Assembly (NCBI GenBank): GCA_036365145.1
Contig: JAEOAD010000001.1
Span: 106,083,001-106,147,000, forward strand
DNA length: 64,000 bases
DNA from: Orientallactaga sibirica
Taxonomy: Eukaryota > Chordata > Mammalia > Rodentia > Dipodidae
Reading direction: 5' to 3'
A program made the translations under genes and the position numbers. Numbering within the stretch: position 1 is the first letter of the stretch; each line of letters opens with the position of its first letter. Of this stretch, positions 50,952 to 63,230 are shown in pieces. The notes beneath the pieces were generated by a model. The model did not search any database, was not told the DNA's origin, and worked only from the letters and a program-made list of their open reading frames with translations.

Positions 50952-51313
50952 AAAAAAGGGTGGGTAAAGCTTCAGAGGATGATAACCAAGGTTTTCCTCT
51001 GGTGGCCATGTGAATTTACATACATGTGTGTACACACACATACACACACACACACAAAAAAAAAAGGAATCATCTGTGAGAAGTCTGAGTATGATGGGTC
51101 CTGGGGAAGAGTCATTTCTGCAATACTTGAATTTCTTTTTCCTTTTGGTATAAGTAGTTTTGCATTTGTGATATATATTATGTCATATATATTATGTCAC
51201 ATATATATTATGTCATCGTGTGCGCGCGCACACACACACACAAATGTTCACAAAGGAGAAGCCAAACCATCCATAGAGGAAATAAGGAACCATTGAAGTA
51301 AAATCATTTGCAG

Positions 51314-51484
51314 GGCTGGAGAGATGGTTTGGTAGTTAAGGCACTTGCCTAAGGACCAAGGTTCGATTCTCTAGAACCCACATAAACCAGATGAACATGG
51401 TGGTGAATGCATCTGGAGTTTGTTTCCAGTGACTAGAGGCCCTGGCATGGCCATTCTCTCTCTCTCAAATAAATAAATAACCAA
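51314..51484 (+). repeat. Dip/B2-like tRNA SINE, plus, internal deletion
   Basis: Lacks the 'ctgcaaagc' part. Duplication 'catttgcag' at 51306 and 51486. Confidence 0.93.
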
Positions 51485-51489
51485 ACATT

Positions 51490-53585
51490 TGCAGCTGGCC
51501 ATGTAAATGGATTCATGGCCCTGCAGCCCAAAGATCCAGTCCCTGAGTTCTTTACTAAAGGCTCTCACAAGGCCAATCACAGCTAAGATGAAGTGACAGA
51601 ACAAACCTTCGCTACCTCTGGGCCCTCAGGAAAGCAAAGAGGAGCCTACAGACCAAGGAGCTGATCATCCACCCTGCCTACAGCAGTGCAAGACAAGAAC
51701 ACTGGATGTCTGGCCTTCCCAGCAAACCACAAGCCTGCTCTGACCCTCTCCCAAGCCCAGAGCAAGCGGAGGGGCTTCCCATATTTGCAGGATTTGTTCT
51801 CAAAAGGAAACTTCAGGCCAGCTTCCATGGTGTCCCAACCAAAAGATTTTGATATGGCAGGTCCAGTGTGGGACCTTGGAATTTGTACCCTCGTGTCACT
51901 CTCATGGGACTTGACAGATAGTGGACCAACGAATTCACATTTCCATGTGGATCATGCTAGGGGTCTGTGGAGAGGCCTATAAGACCGCCCCCACACACAC
52001 ACACACTCACACAGGAGGGTAGAGAACGGGTACTGTGCACATGGTCATTCTCAAAGGGAGAGGGTCTAGCTTCAGCGGTTTTGAAAGAGGCGAATGACCA
52101 TCACCCAAGGAACCTAGTTGTGGGGGAAGCAGCAGGGATTCCCCTCTTGCTTTCTAGCAACACAACCAGGGCACAGAAGAAGCAACTCCTTGGGGACTGG
52201 TCTCCACGGCATGCTATGGGTGGTTGAGGTTGGAGAGAGGGCCATTCCTTAGAGTCAAGGCGCAAAACGTCCTCCATGTCTCCTGTTTCCTGGAGTTTGA
52301 GGCAGTCCCAAATCCCCAGGGTTCAATCTCAGCTCTTTCTCCTAATCACGGTGATGGGCTCAAGGAAAACGCCTGACCAACTGTCCCAAGCCCTGGAGAT
52401 GAGGTTCTTGTCCTTTTATGTCACACAGCTTCAAGAATGGCTGCGGAGAGGAGGCTGAAAAAGCCTTGTAGGACGAGACTGAAAAAGACTGCAGCTTATG
52501 TCATAAGATTTCATCAAAGTGAAGTGTACCCTCCTCCCACTGGGTACCCCGTGGCCACACGTACAGCCAGCCTCAATGACAACACCATCTATGACCTCGC
52601 CCCTGCCCTTGAAGTTCATGCTGATCCCGTTCCAGGTTACACTGATGCTACACTAGAGTCTGGGCCAGCCGTCTCTAGGAAAGGCAGGGGTGGGGTTCCT
52701 CGCCTGGGCTTACTTTGGAATGAAAGCGGAAATAAGAGTGGACTAGAACCATGCTTGGCCATCGGATATTTGGCTTGAATATGATGAGCGTGACTGGGGA
52801 GGAAGTCGGAGCTCAGAAACATGGAGCAACTTGCCAGGGCAACCCCAGTTCCTCGGTGGGCCCACGCACGGTTCCTGTATCCATACCTTTCCTGCACACC
52901 CACAGCTTTCCAGCAGGGCATTGAGGTGCCACCTGTCCTGCTTTGCTCACTTCCTCCTGGGTGCCTCAAGTCTCCAAGACATATCCCCAAGGGTATCTAG
53001 AAATTTCTATTTGGTTCTCTCTGCTGAGGATGCAAACTGTTCAGAAGGAATTGCAAAGAGAAGTGTGGTAAGAGAGGGACTGAATGCTCAGGGCCAAGTA
53101 CATCCATCCCGTACTAGAAGGTGTCTGCATGTCTGCATCCCTCTCGTGTGGAGACAGGCATACTGCAGGTTACATGCAGATATGTCGAATGTGTGCACAA
53201 GCATTCCAGAGAGTGAAGACAGATGGGGCATGCCCTTTCTTTAATAGGCTGAGCAATTGAAATGCCACTGCCCCCACCTGTTCAGAGCTGTGCCAATGTG
53301 ACTGTCCCTTGAGACGGTACGGAGAAGGTAAAGCATCCAAAACAGTCCCTAAGGGAGTAGGATTTCTGACTCAGCTGGATCAAATCAGGGTTCTATCATG
53401 AAGGTGGAACTTGTGGATGTGCAAGAGATGTGTTTTATTGAAAATGTTCTCTAAGATGCCTGAGTTAATTAAATCTTTATCTAGTGATCAACAATCCAGT
53501 AGGATCTTGGGATAACTTTTCATGTCATTTCTGGGTAGATGGTTCTGGAAAGCTAGGTAGTTTGGTATTCATGACACTGGGCTCT
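51490..53585. other. 3' intergenic DNA, no gene seen
   Basis: Two kilobases of single-copy sequence with many overlapping open frames up to 137 codons, on both strands. None has a domain, splice-linked partner or conserved wording that I can recognise. Confidence 0.4.
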
Positions 53586-53765
53586 GGAACTGAGCTGCTT
53601 GATAAAGTAGCCACCAGCCACATGTGGCTACTTCAGTTAGTAAAATTAAAGAAAAATTCTACTTTCACATGTTCAATAACCTTGGGTGTCAGTTAGCTAC
53701 CCTAGTGGGCAGCCCAGAAGTGAACTATGTCCACTATCATAGGAAGTCTTAGTGGACAGACTTGC
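53585..53765. repeat. Ancient DNA-transposon-like fragment
   Basis: 'agccaccagccacatgtggc' followed by 'attaaagaaaaattctact' and a closing 'agtggacagactt' recall a hAT-type mammalian repeat. Low certainty on the family. Confidence 0.35.
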
Positions 53766-54254
53766 TCTGCGTCAAGCCTCAAGAGGGGAGCAAGTCACAT
53801 ATTATATTACCCACCACCATATTCCTAGCACATAAATACAGTGCGAAGTCTGTAGCGAGTGCTTAATGAACACGTTGAAAGAAGAAATCACACTGTTTGT
53901 GTTAAATACTAATTCATAAACATTATTCTATTTTGATAAGGTTTACAAATGAAAATTCACATCCATTACTCTGGTAACATTTATTTAGCTTGCTTATTTC
54001 TTGGCCTGGTGTCCTATATAATTAACTTGTAAACCAAGCTATGGATCATTTCAATGTAAGCTGTTTTCTCAACAATGCACAGGCTTGTATGGATAGGCAA
54101 TAGACTCAGAAACTGCCAGTTACGCTGGCACTGAGGAAACACAAGGTCTAAAACATATTTCTGGCTACATGGTACAGAAGAGAAAATGAGCACACCGTGA
54201 TCTCTTGTTCTGATGTCATTGGAGAAGTCGCTACTTACAAGCTTAGGGCTTTTC

Positions 54255-54590
54255 TGCATGTGCCGGTGTGTTCATATGCGTGTACATACCTATGCATACA
54301 GGTGCCCATGCACACGAGTGTGCAAGTCAGAGGTTGATGTCAGATGTCTTTCTGGATCATTCTTCAGTTTATTTGCTGAGGCAGGGTCTCCTACTTGAAC
54401 CCAGAGCTTGCTGATTCAGCTGGTCTAGCCAGCCAGCTTGCTCCAGGGATACCCTGTCTCCACCTTCTGAGTGCTAGAATCGCTGGCAGGATGCCACACC
54501 CAGTGGGCATTTATGTGGGTTCTGAGGATCTGAACTCCATTCCTCACACTAAGATGGCAAGCACTTTATCCATTATGCCAGCTCCCTAAA
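54255..54590 (-). repeat. Old B4-like SINE, minus
   Basis: 'caagtcagaggttgatgtc', 'gaggcagggtctcctactt' and 'tttatgtgggttctgagga'. Confidence 0.6.
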
Positions 54591-54640
54591 TTGAGTGGTT
54601 TTAAAAAAATTATGTGTAGACATGCATGCATTGTGTGTGG

Positions 54641-54643
<3 letters not shown>

Positions 54644-54689
<46 letters not shown>
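54644..54689. repeat. (GT)n microsatellite
   Basis: About 23 GT units at the head of a further old SINE. Confidence 0.97.
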
Positions 54690-54690
<1 letters not shown>

Positions 54691-54990
54691 CTGGCCATAG
54701 CACATGTGAAGATTGGAGGACAACTTTCAAGTCAGTCTTTGCCTTTCCATCTCATGTGAGACAGGGGGATTTCTCTGTCTGGATCTTGGTCTAGTGATGT
54801 TCTTTGCTGTCATCCAGGCTCCCAGAAAATTCCAGTCTCTGCTTCCCATCTCACTGTCAGTGTGCCTGAATTATAGAATCCTGCCACAGCTTCTGGATTT
54901 CTGCCTGAGGCCTGGGAATCAGTTTTGGGTACTCATTTTTTTTTTCCTAAGGAGTGAGTGCTTAAGCAACAGAGCCAGTTTTAAATTATG
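54690..54990 (-). repeat. Old B4-like SINE, minus
   Basis: 'agattggaggacaactttca', 'cctgaggcctgggaatcag' and 'gcttaagcaacagagcca' keep the order of reversed B4 landmarks. Confidence 0.45.
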
Positions 54991-55210
54991 TTCCTCATAT
55001 TCTTTCCAAAATTCGTTAACACTTTTCTTACATTCTCAAGCCTTTCATACCCAGGGCCATGCTAGCAGGCTTTCCAAGCACTCACCACACTCTGTAGGTT
55101 GAGTATGATCTGAAATGCTTGGGAACAGAAGTATTTCAGGTTTCAGATTTGGGTTTGAAGGTTTTGGCAACAAAGTCACCTTCCAACATCTTGATCAAAA
55201 GAACCACAGA

Positions 55211-55457
55211 GGGCTGGAGAGATGGCTTAGCCGTTCAGGCACTTGCCTGCGAAGGCTAAGAATTCATGTTCAAATCTCCAGGTTCCACATAATCCAGACA
55301 TACAGTGACACAAGGATGCAATGTCGCTCTTGCACACAAAGGGGAGCATACATCTGGAGTTCATTTGCTGAGCTGAAGCCCCAGGCACTCCCATTCTCTC
55401 TCTCTCTTTCTGTCTCTCTCTCTCTCAGTACATAAATTAAAAAATATATTAAAAAGT
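55211..55457 (+). repeat. Dip/B2-like tRNA SINE, plus, insertion variant
   Basis: Extra stretch 'cacaaggatgcaatgtcgct'. Duplication 'aaaagaaccacaga' / 'aaagagaaccacaga'. Confidence 0.94.
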
Positions 55458-56119
55458 AAAAAGAGAACCACAGAAACTCACACCATGCATTCTAGAAACT
55501 AGAGAAATGGCACCAAGGCTCCTATTGTGACAGGCTCACATATTTTATAGCCCTCCTTGCAGAAAGGTCTGGATGTGTGGGTCAGTAATTAACGAACAAC
55601 TAATGCATAACTCTCCAGTGGTCTTCAGGATAGGGGAGGAGTAACAGGGACGTTTTGGCATTACAAACCTGATTCTCAAGCAAAGCAAGCGATCAGAGCT
55701 AGCTAAAAGTCTGACTGTCCTCAGTGCTTTGTTAATCTATAAATTCAACACTATAAGCACAAGAGTCTTCAGTACTGATCCTATGTGGTTGCTATTGGAA
55801 AAGCTTCACAAGAGGGCTAAATTAGGAAGGAGTGCTAAGGGTAGACTTTATATCTCAAAGAATGAGTAGAATTTTCTTGGTGCTCTAGACCAGCTCCTCA
55901 GTGCATAGCCACCCAGATATAAATGGAGGGCAAAGAACTTCTCAGAAACCCTGTAGGAGACCCTGATGAGCTGACCCCATCAGCAATCTTTGAACACCTC
56001 CTGAGTTCAGGGCTCAATGGGTGATTGAATAGCAGGGATAAGCCATGCTCCTTCAGGGAGGTAACATGCAAATGAAGGCTATGAGTATAGACATTGATAA
56101 GGGATAAGTATTTCTCTTT

Positions 56120-56660
56120 AGAATTGCAATGTACATCCACACATAAACTTGTACATGAATGTTCATAGCAGCATTATTTCATAAGTTCCAAAGTAGAAAT
56201 GTCCATCAATCGATGAATAAATGGATTAAAAATGAATCAATAGATAAGAATAAACTGTGATGAAGTCATAGAGTGGAATATTCTTTAGCTCATGGTTTAT
56301 TGTCTGTAAGTATAGAAGTTGTCAATTAAAAAAGAAAGGAATGAAGCGTTGAGCCATGCTACAATACGGCCGACCCTTGAGAACATCGTGCTAATGAAAG
56401 AAGCCCAACCTAAAAGACCACACATATGACAGGATTTTACCTATATGGAAAAATCCACCCCATGAAGGAGGGATGCCAGTAAAATGCGGGCAAAGGAAAG
56501 AGGACATAAGAGTGTAGCCCAATGGGCATATGACCAATGTGCAATATGTTCATATATTGCAGGTCTCAAATAAAAAGAAAAGAAAAAAATAAAAATCCAC
56601 AGAGACAGAAGGCAGATTAGTGGTTGCTAGGGTATGAGGGAGAGGGGAAAATGGAACATG
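56120..56660 (+). mobile_element. Ancient L1MB-like 3' end, plus, with two later inserts
   Basis: 'gaatgttcatagcagcatta', 'tccatcaatcgatgaataa', 'cttgagaacatcgtgctaa' and 'ggcagattagtggttgcta' are well-known old L1 3' UTR phrases in order. Inserts: a 45-bp tail of the young L1 (56292-56336) and an A-tailed block ending at about 56596. Confidence 0.75.
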
Positions 56661-56679
56661 ATTGTTAATGAGTTTCTTC

Positions 56680-57078
56680 TTTTTATGGCACGTGTATGTG
56701 CAGTATGTGTGGTGCATGTATATACAGTGCATGCACATGTGTGTAGATGAGTGCATCCCATGCACATGTGTGCAGAGGCCAGAGGAGATTGGTACATGTC
56801 CTCTTCTATCACTCTTCTGCATTGTTACCTTGACATGGACTGTCGCTGAACCTGGAGCTGCCTTGTTTTTTTTTGTTTGTTTGTTTGTTTGTTTGTTTGT
56901 TTTTCTGTCAGACTGGTCAGAGAGCCCCAGTGATTCTCCTGTCTCCATCATCCATCAGGGCTGGGCTAACAGGCATGTGTGGCCACACCCAGCTGTTTAC
57001 ATGGGTGCTGGCGATTTAACTCAGCCCATGCACTTTGACAGCTAGTGCTCTTACCTGCTGAGCCATTCCCCCAGCCCT
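56680..57078 (-). repeat. Old B4-like SINE, minus
   Basis: 'gtgtgcagaggccagaggag', a (GTTT)n run, 'acaggcatgtgtggccaca' and 'cctgctgagccattccccc'. Confidence 0.65.
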
Positions 57079-57407
57079 ACTAGAGGGTTCCATTTGGAGT
57101 TGACTAAAATGCTCTGATATACTGAGGACAGTTGCACAACTGCAAATATGCCAAAATCCACTTTAAATGGGAAGTTTGTATATCAATAAAAATGTCTCCC
57201 TAAATTCCTTACAGACTTTCAAGTAGGCAACTTAGATATCAAAGCATCCCCCCAACCTTGGAGCTCAGCTTCATGTACAGGTGATAAAGAGTAAAGGCAG
57301 GAGTAGCCCTGCTATGGGTCGAATCATCAGCCTTTTGTACAACATGACTTCACATGAATCTGGTATACATATCCCTGTATGAGCTACAACTGGTTTCTTA
57401 AATAAAA

Positions 57408-57553
57408 AATTTTTTTTTGAGGTAGGGTCTCTCTCTAGTCCAAACTGACATAGAATTCACTGTGTACTCTCAGGCTGGCCTCAAAATCACAGTGATGCTC
57501 TTACTTCAGCCTCCCAAGTGTTGGGATTAAGGACATGCGCCACCAAGCTTGGC
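57408..57553 (-). repeat. B1-type SINE, minus
   Basis: Reversed body ending 'gcgccaccaagcttggc'. Confidence 0.9.
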
Positions 57554-57610
57554 AAGAATCTTGAACTCCTTTATAGGTAATAGCTCTTAGAAGCATAAAT
57601 AAAATTACAT

Positions 57611-57847
57611 GGGCTGGAGAGATGGCTTAGCGGTTAAGGTATTTGCCTGCAAAGCCTAAGGACCCCAGTTCGATTCTCTAGGTCCCACGTAAGCCAGATG
57701 CACAAGGGGGCGCATGCGTCTTGAATTCGTTTGCAGTGGTAAAGGCCCTGGTGCACCCATTCTCACTCTCCCCCTCTCTCTTTCCCTTTCTCTGTCTCTA
57801 ATAAATAAATAAAAATAAATAAAATCTTTTTAAAAATAAATAAATGG
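57611..57847 (+). repeat. Dip/B2-like tRNA SINE, plus
   Basis: Near-consensus copy; shares the outer target 'ataaaattaca' (57598 and 58031) with the next B1. Confidence 0.94.
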
Positions 57848-57848
57848 T

Positions 57849-57995
57849 GCCAGGCGTGGTGGCACACGCCTTTAATCCCAGCACTCCGGAGTCAGAGGTA
57901 GGAGGATTGCCCTGAGTTTAAGGCCACCCTGAGGCAACATAGTGAATTCCAGGTCAGCCTGGGCCAGAGTGAGACCCTACCTTGAAAAACCAAAG

Positions 57996-58033
<38 letters not shown>
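57849..58033 (+). repeat. B1-type SINE, plus, in the tail of the tRNA SINE
   Basis: Near-consensus body with a (TAAA)n tail. Confidence 0.93.
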
Positions 58034-58034
<1 letters not shown>

Positions 58035-58498
58035 AATTACATCAACAACCTAGGGTTTTGCTTAAAGATTCTTATATATAAAGGTACAAATGGATATGCA
58101 AGTCTTAATTTAGAGCAGAAAAATAGCAATAAAAGGCATGAAAACCCCCAAAGGCTAGGAATCAGGATACCCAGAGCTCTACTATAGATAAAGAGGAAAG
58201 GGAGCAAAAGGAAAAAGAATCCAAGATGATATATTCCCCGGCTGATCCATAGCTAAGTAGCTGTTGACACCTGGCCGAAGTGTTGGTGCTTTGTTTAAAG
58301 TAGTTCTCTAATGCCTTCCAAAAACTGCCCAGAAAACCTGAATGCTACTTCTGTATACTTAGGACTGGCAGAATTGTCCTGCAGTACAAGAAAAGGTAAT
58401 TCCTGAACAATTATTTTTAATCTTCCTTGGTAACCCAGCCTTGATTTTAGTCTTATAGGTTCATTCCCATTATCCTGCCACACAAAATTTAACATGAT

Positions 58499-58665
58499 AG
58501 CCTGGTGTGGTGGTGCACGCCTATAATCCCAGCACTTGGGAGGCAGAGGTAGGAGGATTTCTGTGAGTTTGAGGCCACTCTGAGTCTACATAGTGAATTC
58601 CAGGTCAGTCTGGGCTAGAGTCAGACCCTACCTCAAAAAAAATAATAAATAAATAAACAAAAAGA
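58499..58665 (+). repeat. B1-type SINE, plus
   Basis: Full body, tail ATAAATAAATAAAC. Confidence 0.94.
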
Positions 58666-59254
58666 AATTATGACTGTAATGAAAAAGCTCATCAAATGCC
58701 TACATTTGTAAATAATGACTAAATCATGAGAGTCCTCACCAGGAGACCAGAAGCCCTGTGATGAGTTAAATGGAGAAGGCAGGGCCTCCGACTCAAGAAC
58801 AGGGAGCTTTAGGAAGAAACAGGTCTCACCATTCCAGATGGCTGGCAAGACGCCCCAGTCAGGCTGGATGCTGCAACCCAGCTTTTCTTTAATTAATATC
58901 TCACACTTCCAAACAAAGTGTGTGAAACTGCAAAGGACTCTGTCAGGATTCCTTCCAGCTTACATAAGCTCAGCTTGAGCTGGGCTGAGGATTTATTAGA
59001 CAGGGCTGTGAACACTTGGATACAGCCTCCAGTTGTTGAACAGTATTCAAAGAGCTGATACTAGTGTCACCATTAGTTTGAGAAAGGGGCAGCCTTCACA
59101 TGGCCTCCTGGTGGCTGTCAGGCATTTGTACATTACTCATGATCGTCAAAGTGTTTTCATACTTACAGCTTCCTCTCCCCTTTGCAATCTGTTTGAGTTT
59201 TACATAGTTTTTCAGCCTTTTTAAAAACAAAAAAAAAAAATATATATATATATA

Positions 59255-59453
59255 TATATTTTAATTTATTTATTTGGGAGAGACAAAGAGACAGAGAGAG
59301 AGAGGGCATGCCAGGGCCTCCAACCACTGCAAACAAACTCCAGATGCATGTGCCCCCTTGTGCATCTGGCTTATGTGGGTCCTGGGGAATTGAACTGGGG
59401 TCCTTTGGCTTTGCAGGCAAGCGCCTTAACTGCTAAGCTATATTTCCAGCCCC
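59255..59453 (-). repeat. Dip/B2-like tRNA SINE, minus
   Basis: Preceded by (AT)n; ends 'gctatatttccagcccc'. Confidence 0.93.
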
Positions 59454-59802
59454 TGTTTTTTTGTTTTTTTTTTTTAACCAACCTGCTGGGTTGGAGAGTA
59501 CCAACCATCCAGGTTGTTAAAACCATGTCCGTGTGGCCTCATTAACTCTCTGTGACACAGAAACGAAAGGGACAATTATGGGGAAGTCATTGCAATGCTG
59601 CAAACTCTTTCTGTCTGGTACGTCTTTACTTAGCAAATATTTGACCCACAAGTCCAGCTCAAATGTCATGCATCCCAAAGCTCTTTGCTTCCCCTCCAAG
59701 GCAGAACTGATGGTCCCATTTCCGGTTTGACATCACTCTGTAAGCATTCATCTACAGCGCGCACATCCGCAAAGACTACTTGCAAATACAGTTATTTGTG
59801 AG

Positions 59803-60118
59803 CGTCCGCAGGGGACTGGCTCTAGGGTTCCCAGTGGATTTCAAAATCCACCAGGCTCACGTCCTTTGTATAACATGGCACAATATGACGTATTCACGGA
59901 ACCCAAGTACATCCTCCCATATATCTTCAAACCTCCAGATCACCTTTAATACTCATTTCAGTCAAGACAATGTGGATAGTTACACTGTGTTGTTTAGAGA
60001 ATTACACCGTGAAAACTCTGTATGTTCAATACAGTCATAATTCTTCCACATTTTTCTTTCAATCCACAGTTGGTTGAATCCACAGATGTTGAATCCATGG
60101 ATTGAAAGGTCAACTATG
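59803..60118 (+). repeat. MER2-like Tigger-type DNA transposon
   Basis: 'cgcaggggactggctctagg', 'atttcaaaatccaccaggct', 'cctttgtataacatggcac' and 'ttggttgaatccacagatg' track the MER2 consensus over its full length. It is non-autonomous; no transposase frame. Confidence 0.7.
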
Positions 60119-60504
60119 TTATTCCCCAAAAATATCTGTGGACTCTGTGAGGAAAGTCATAATTTGGTCACTTTTATACTTAAGATTCTGGCAGCATGCT
60201 AAGCATTATAATAACTGCCTGTCACGTTAAAGTGAAAAGGAGGCTCTACTTTCACAAGGCAAAAATCTTCCACAGGGTTCAACTTCAGGGCCCACGGGTC
60301 CATCAGGTCTCCTCTTGGTTTCAATCATGGAATTCTTAGTGCTGTGTGGACCAGAGCTTCTTGGTGACAGAGGTTTGAAAATACAGAGTCTCTGAGACCA
60401 CAATTCTGGGATTAGGGAGCTCAAAACAGGAGTTTTTAGACAAGGCCAGAGGAGTAAGAAGCTGGAAGAATCTTGTAGCAGACAGCATCAGGCTCGCTGA
60501 GATG

Positions 60505-60835
60505 AACTTCCAGACCAGGCACAGTTATGGAGGAAGAGATATTTATTGAAGCTTACAGATCCAGGGGAAGTTCCATAATGGCAGAAGAAGCTGGCCTACC
60601 TTTCACAGGACCAAACACACAGAGAGAAGCCACAAGCCAAAAGCCACAAAGCAGAACACACTTCAGGTATTCCAGCTAGGCACACTTTGCATATCTTTAG
60701 ATTGAAATCTCAAACCCACCACCACACCTTAAGATCTGCCCAGTGATACTGCCTCCAGCCAGGTGGCTGCAGATGCAAACTACAAACTCATAAAACACTG
60801 AACATATTGGGGGCTGTCTATTCAAACTACCACAA
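60505..60835. repeat. Dispersed repeat copy C
   Basis: 'ttattgaagcttacagatc', 'gttccataatggcagaaga' and 'ctgcctccagccaggtggc' pair with copies A and B. Confidence 0.5.
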
Positions 60836-60839
60836 ATCT

Positions 60840-61550
60840 GATTGCAGGTTGTGAGCCCAGAAGATAGCTTGTGATAGGTCAGCAGGGAGAGGAGAGCAAG
60901 GTGCTAGCTGTGATGCGAGGAGTGAGGAGAAATTAAGACAGAGAGAAGAAGAAAGAGAAAGGGGATGGAGGAGGAGAAAGAAGAGGACAAGAGAGAAAAG
61001 AGAGGAGGTTTGTATATGAAGGAAAAGCAAATGAGACGCAGGAGAAATTCAGAAAAACACACCTTTGTGTCAGGAAAGAGGCACAAAGCAAGCGAGGCAG
61101 TAGAATGGCACTTGACCTTTTATGTGCGTGCTCTTGGTGCGTGACAGCTTGTCCAGTGGAGAGGAGCTTGTGGGGGTGGGGGTCAGAGCTCAAGGAAGGA
61201 GACAGGCTTATTAGATCCCCCACTGAGCCAGCAAGTCCTTTTGGGGGAAGTGAGACCTTTGAAGAAGGACTTCATCTTTGGCCAGTTGAGATGGGGATGA
61301 GGAGGGGGCTCTGAGACTCAACAGTAAGCACAAGAGATTACAACATTCGTCATTAACAGAAGTCTTTCACTTTGCTCAGAAGTCAACAAACAATGCACTT
61401 TCTCGGTGCAGTTTAACCGGGGCAGGGAGTGTTGAAGCTGTAGAAGTCACCTCTCATTGTTGACGTCAGAGGGAGGAATGGAAAGGGTCTGCCTTTTCTA
61501 CCATCTACCCAACCTTGCTGGGCACTGAACCAGGAGCCATATGTGTGCAC
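60840..61550. other. 3' intergenic DNA, no gene seen
   Basis: A purine-rich stretch (60920-61060, mainly AGAGGA-type words) and otherwise single-copy sequence. Confidence 0.4.
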
Positions 61551-61554
61551 TGAC

Positions 61555-61715
61555 CTCCTTGATCTTGTCACAACTCTCCGAGGGAAGTCATGCCCGCCTA
61601 GTTTCACAGGTGAGACAAACAAAGCTCAGAGAGGTTAGGTCACCGTCTCAAGGTCACAGATTCCAATCTGCTTCACCTGCCTCCAAAGCCCACACGCTAC
61701 TTCATAAGGCCCTGT
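61555..61715 (+). repeat. MIR SINE, plus
   Basis: 'tttcacaggtgagacaaaca', 'aagctcagagaggttaggtc' and 'ctcaaggtcacag' are the MIR core. Confidence 0.7.
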
Positions 61716-61851
61716 CATTTCATTGAACGTCTTGCTGACTTGCCTCTTAGTTGCTCTTGACTTTGGGCCTGGAAAATTCACACCCTGGCCTTCACGACTG
61801 CAATGGGAATGGGAGCAACACCGATACCTTTGCTGGCAAGTGGTGATGTAT

Positions 61852-62015
61852 TCTTTTTTTTTTTTTTTTGGTTTTTTGAGGTAGGGTCTCACTCTGGCCC
61901 AGGCTGACCTGGAATTAACTATGTAGTCTCAGGGTGGCCTTGAACTCACGGCGATCCTCTTACCTCTACCTTCCAAGTGCTGGGATTAAAGACGTGTGCC
62001 ACCACGCCCGGCTTA
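61852..62015 (-). repeat. B1-type SINE, minus
   Basis: Near-consensus reversed body ending 'gccaccacgcccggc'. Confidence 0.95.
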
Positions 62016-62289
62016 TGACTAATTTTCATGAAACAAGCATCACGTAACATAAGAAAGAACATAACCAAGCATTTAGCTCCACCACAGACACCATACACGA
62101 ATCATGAGTTCAGAGGAAAAGAACTTGCATATAAACTAATGTACTCAGTGAATGCTCCTTGGAGCAGACAGGGCCTAAGTTGAGACTGACTTTATGTGAC
62201 TCAATGGAAGGCCAAAGGAGAGAGCGAGTTCAGGATGGGCAGGCTGGTGAAAAGAGCACAGCATGTGATGATGAAAACTACCAGATGCA

Positions 62290-62527
62290 GGGTTGGAGAG
62301 ATGGCTTAGCAGTTAAACGCTTGCCTGTGAAGCCTAAAGACCCCGGGTCAAGGCCCGATTCTCCAGGACCCAGGACCCACGTAAGCCAGATGCACAAGGG
62401 GGCACAAGCATCTGGAGTTCATTTGCAGTAGCTGGAAGCCCTGGCATGCCCATTCTCTCTCTCTCTCTCTCTACCTGCCTATTTCTGTATCTCTTTCTCT
62501 TTCTCAAATAAATAAAAAAATAAAATA
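62290..62527 (+). repeat. Dip/B2-like tRNA SINE, plus, with small internal duplications
   Basis: The B-box area reads 'gggtcaaggcccgattc' and 'ccaggacccaggacccac', i.e. two short duplications. A 30-bp B1 end (62528-62556) follows directly. Confidence 0.93.
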
Positions 62528-62667
62528 TTAAAGGCATACGCCACCACTGGCCGTGTGCTCCACTGCAGGAAGTAGGAGAAGCTCTTTTCATTGAAGCCTC
62601 CCTTAATTTTTATGAAGTTAGGGTTTAGGTTGTCCTCATTGTGCTGAAAGAGAATTGAAGGTTCAAG

Positions 62668-62892
62668 GCTGGAGAGATGGCATAGCAGTTAAGGCACCTG
62701 CCTGCCAAGCCTAAGAACACCTGTTCGATTCTCCAGGTCCCACCTTTAGCCAGATGCACAAAGTGACTCAAGGGCGCAATGCCAAACTTGCCCACAAGGG
62801 GGTGCACACATCTGGAGTTCATTCACAGTGGCTGAGAAGCCACTCTCTCTCTGTCTCCCTCAAATAATAAAAGAGAGAGAGAGAGAGAGAAT
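62668..62892 (+). repeat. Dip/B2-like tRNA SINE, plus, insertion variant
   Basis: Extra stretch 'ctcaagggcgcaatgccaaa'. The 3' end is shortened and passes into (GA)n; flanked by 'gaattgaaggttcaa' / 'gaattgaagtttcaa'. Confidence 0.93.
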
Positions 62893-63013
62893 TGAAGTTT
62901 CAAAGAAATGAGATGATTTGCATGGTGGACATATCTGTAGAACTGAGGTCCAACCCCTTGCCTTGGCTGACTAGGAAATATAGCCCATGTTGGATTGGCT
63001 GAAAGAGAAGAAT

Positions 63014-63230
63014 GGGGCTGGAGAGATTGCTCAGTGGTCAAGGCACTTGTCTTGCAAAGCCTAACGACCCAAGTTCGATTGCCCAGTACCCACGTAAAGT
63101 CAGATGCATATAAAGGTGCATGTGTCTGGAGTTCGTTTGCATTGATGGGAGGCCCTGGTGCACCCATTCTCTCTGCCTGTCTCTCTTCTCTCTCTCTCTC
63201 TCTGTTTGCAAATAAATAAATGAATAATAA
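63014..63230 (+). repeat. Dip/B2-like tRNA SINE, plus
   Basis: Duplication 'agaagaatgg' at 63005 and 63233. Confidence 0.95.

Noticed and set aside
52437..52778. 113-codon frame starting MAAERRLKK
   Set aside because: No recognisable family or splice partner; the opposite strand is also open for about 117 codons, which suggests composition rather than coding.
57611..57690. tRNA gene (A and B boxes, cloverleaf-like)
   Set aside because: The A/B boxes belong to the tRNA-derived SINE, which occurs dozens of times with AAAT tails and target duplications.
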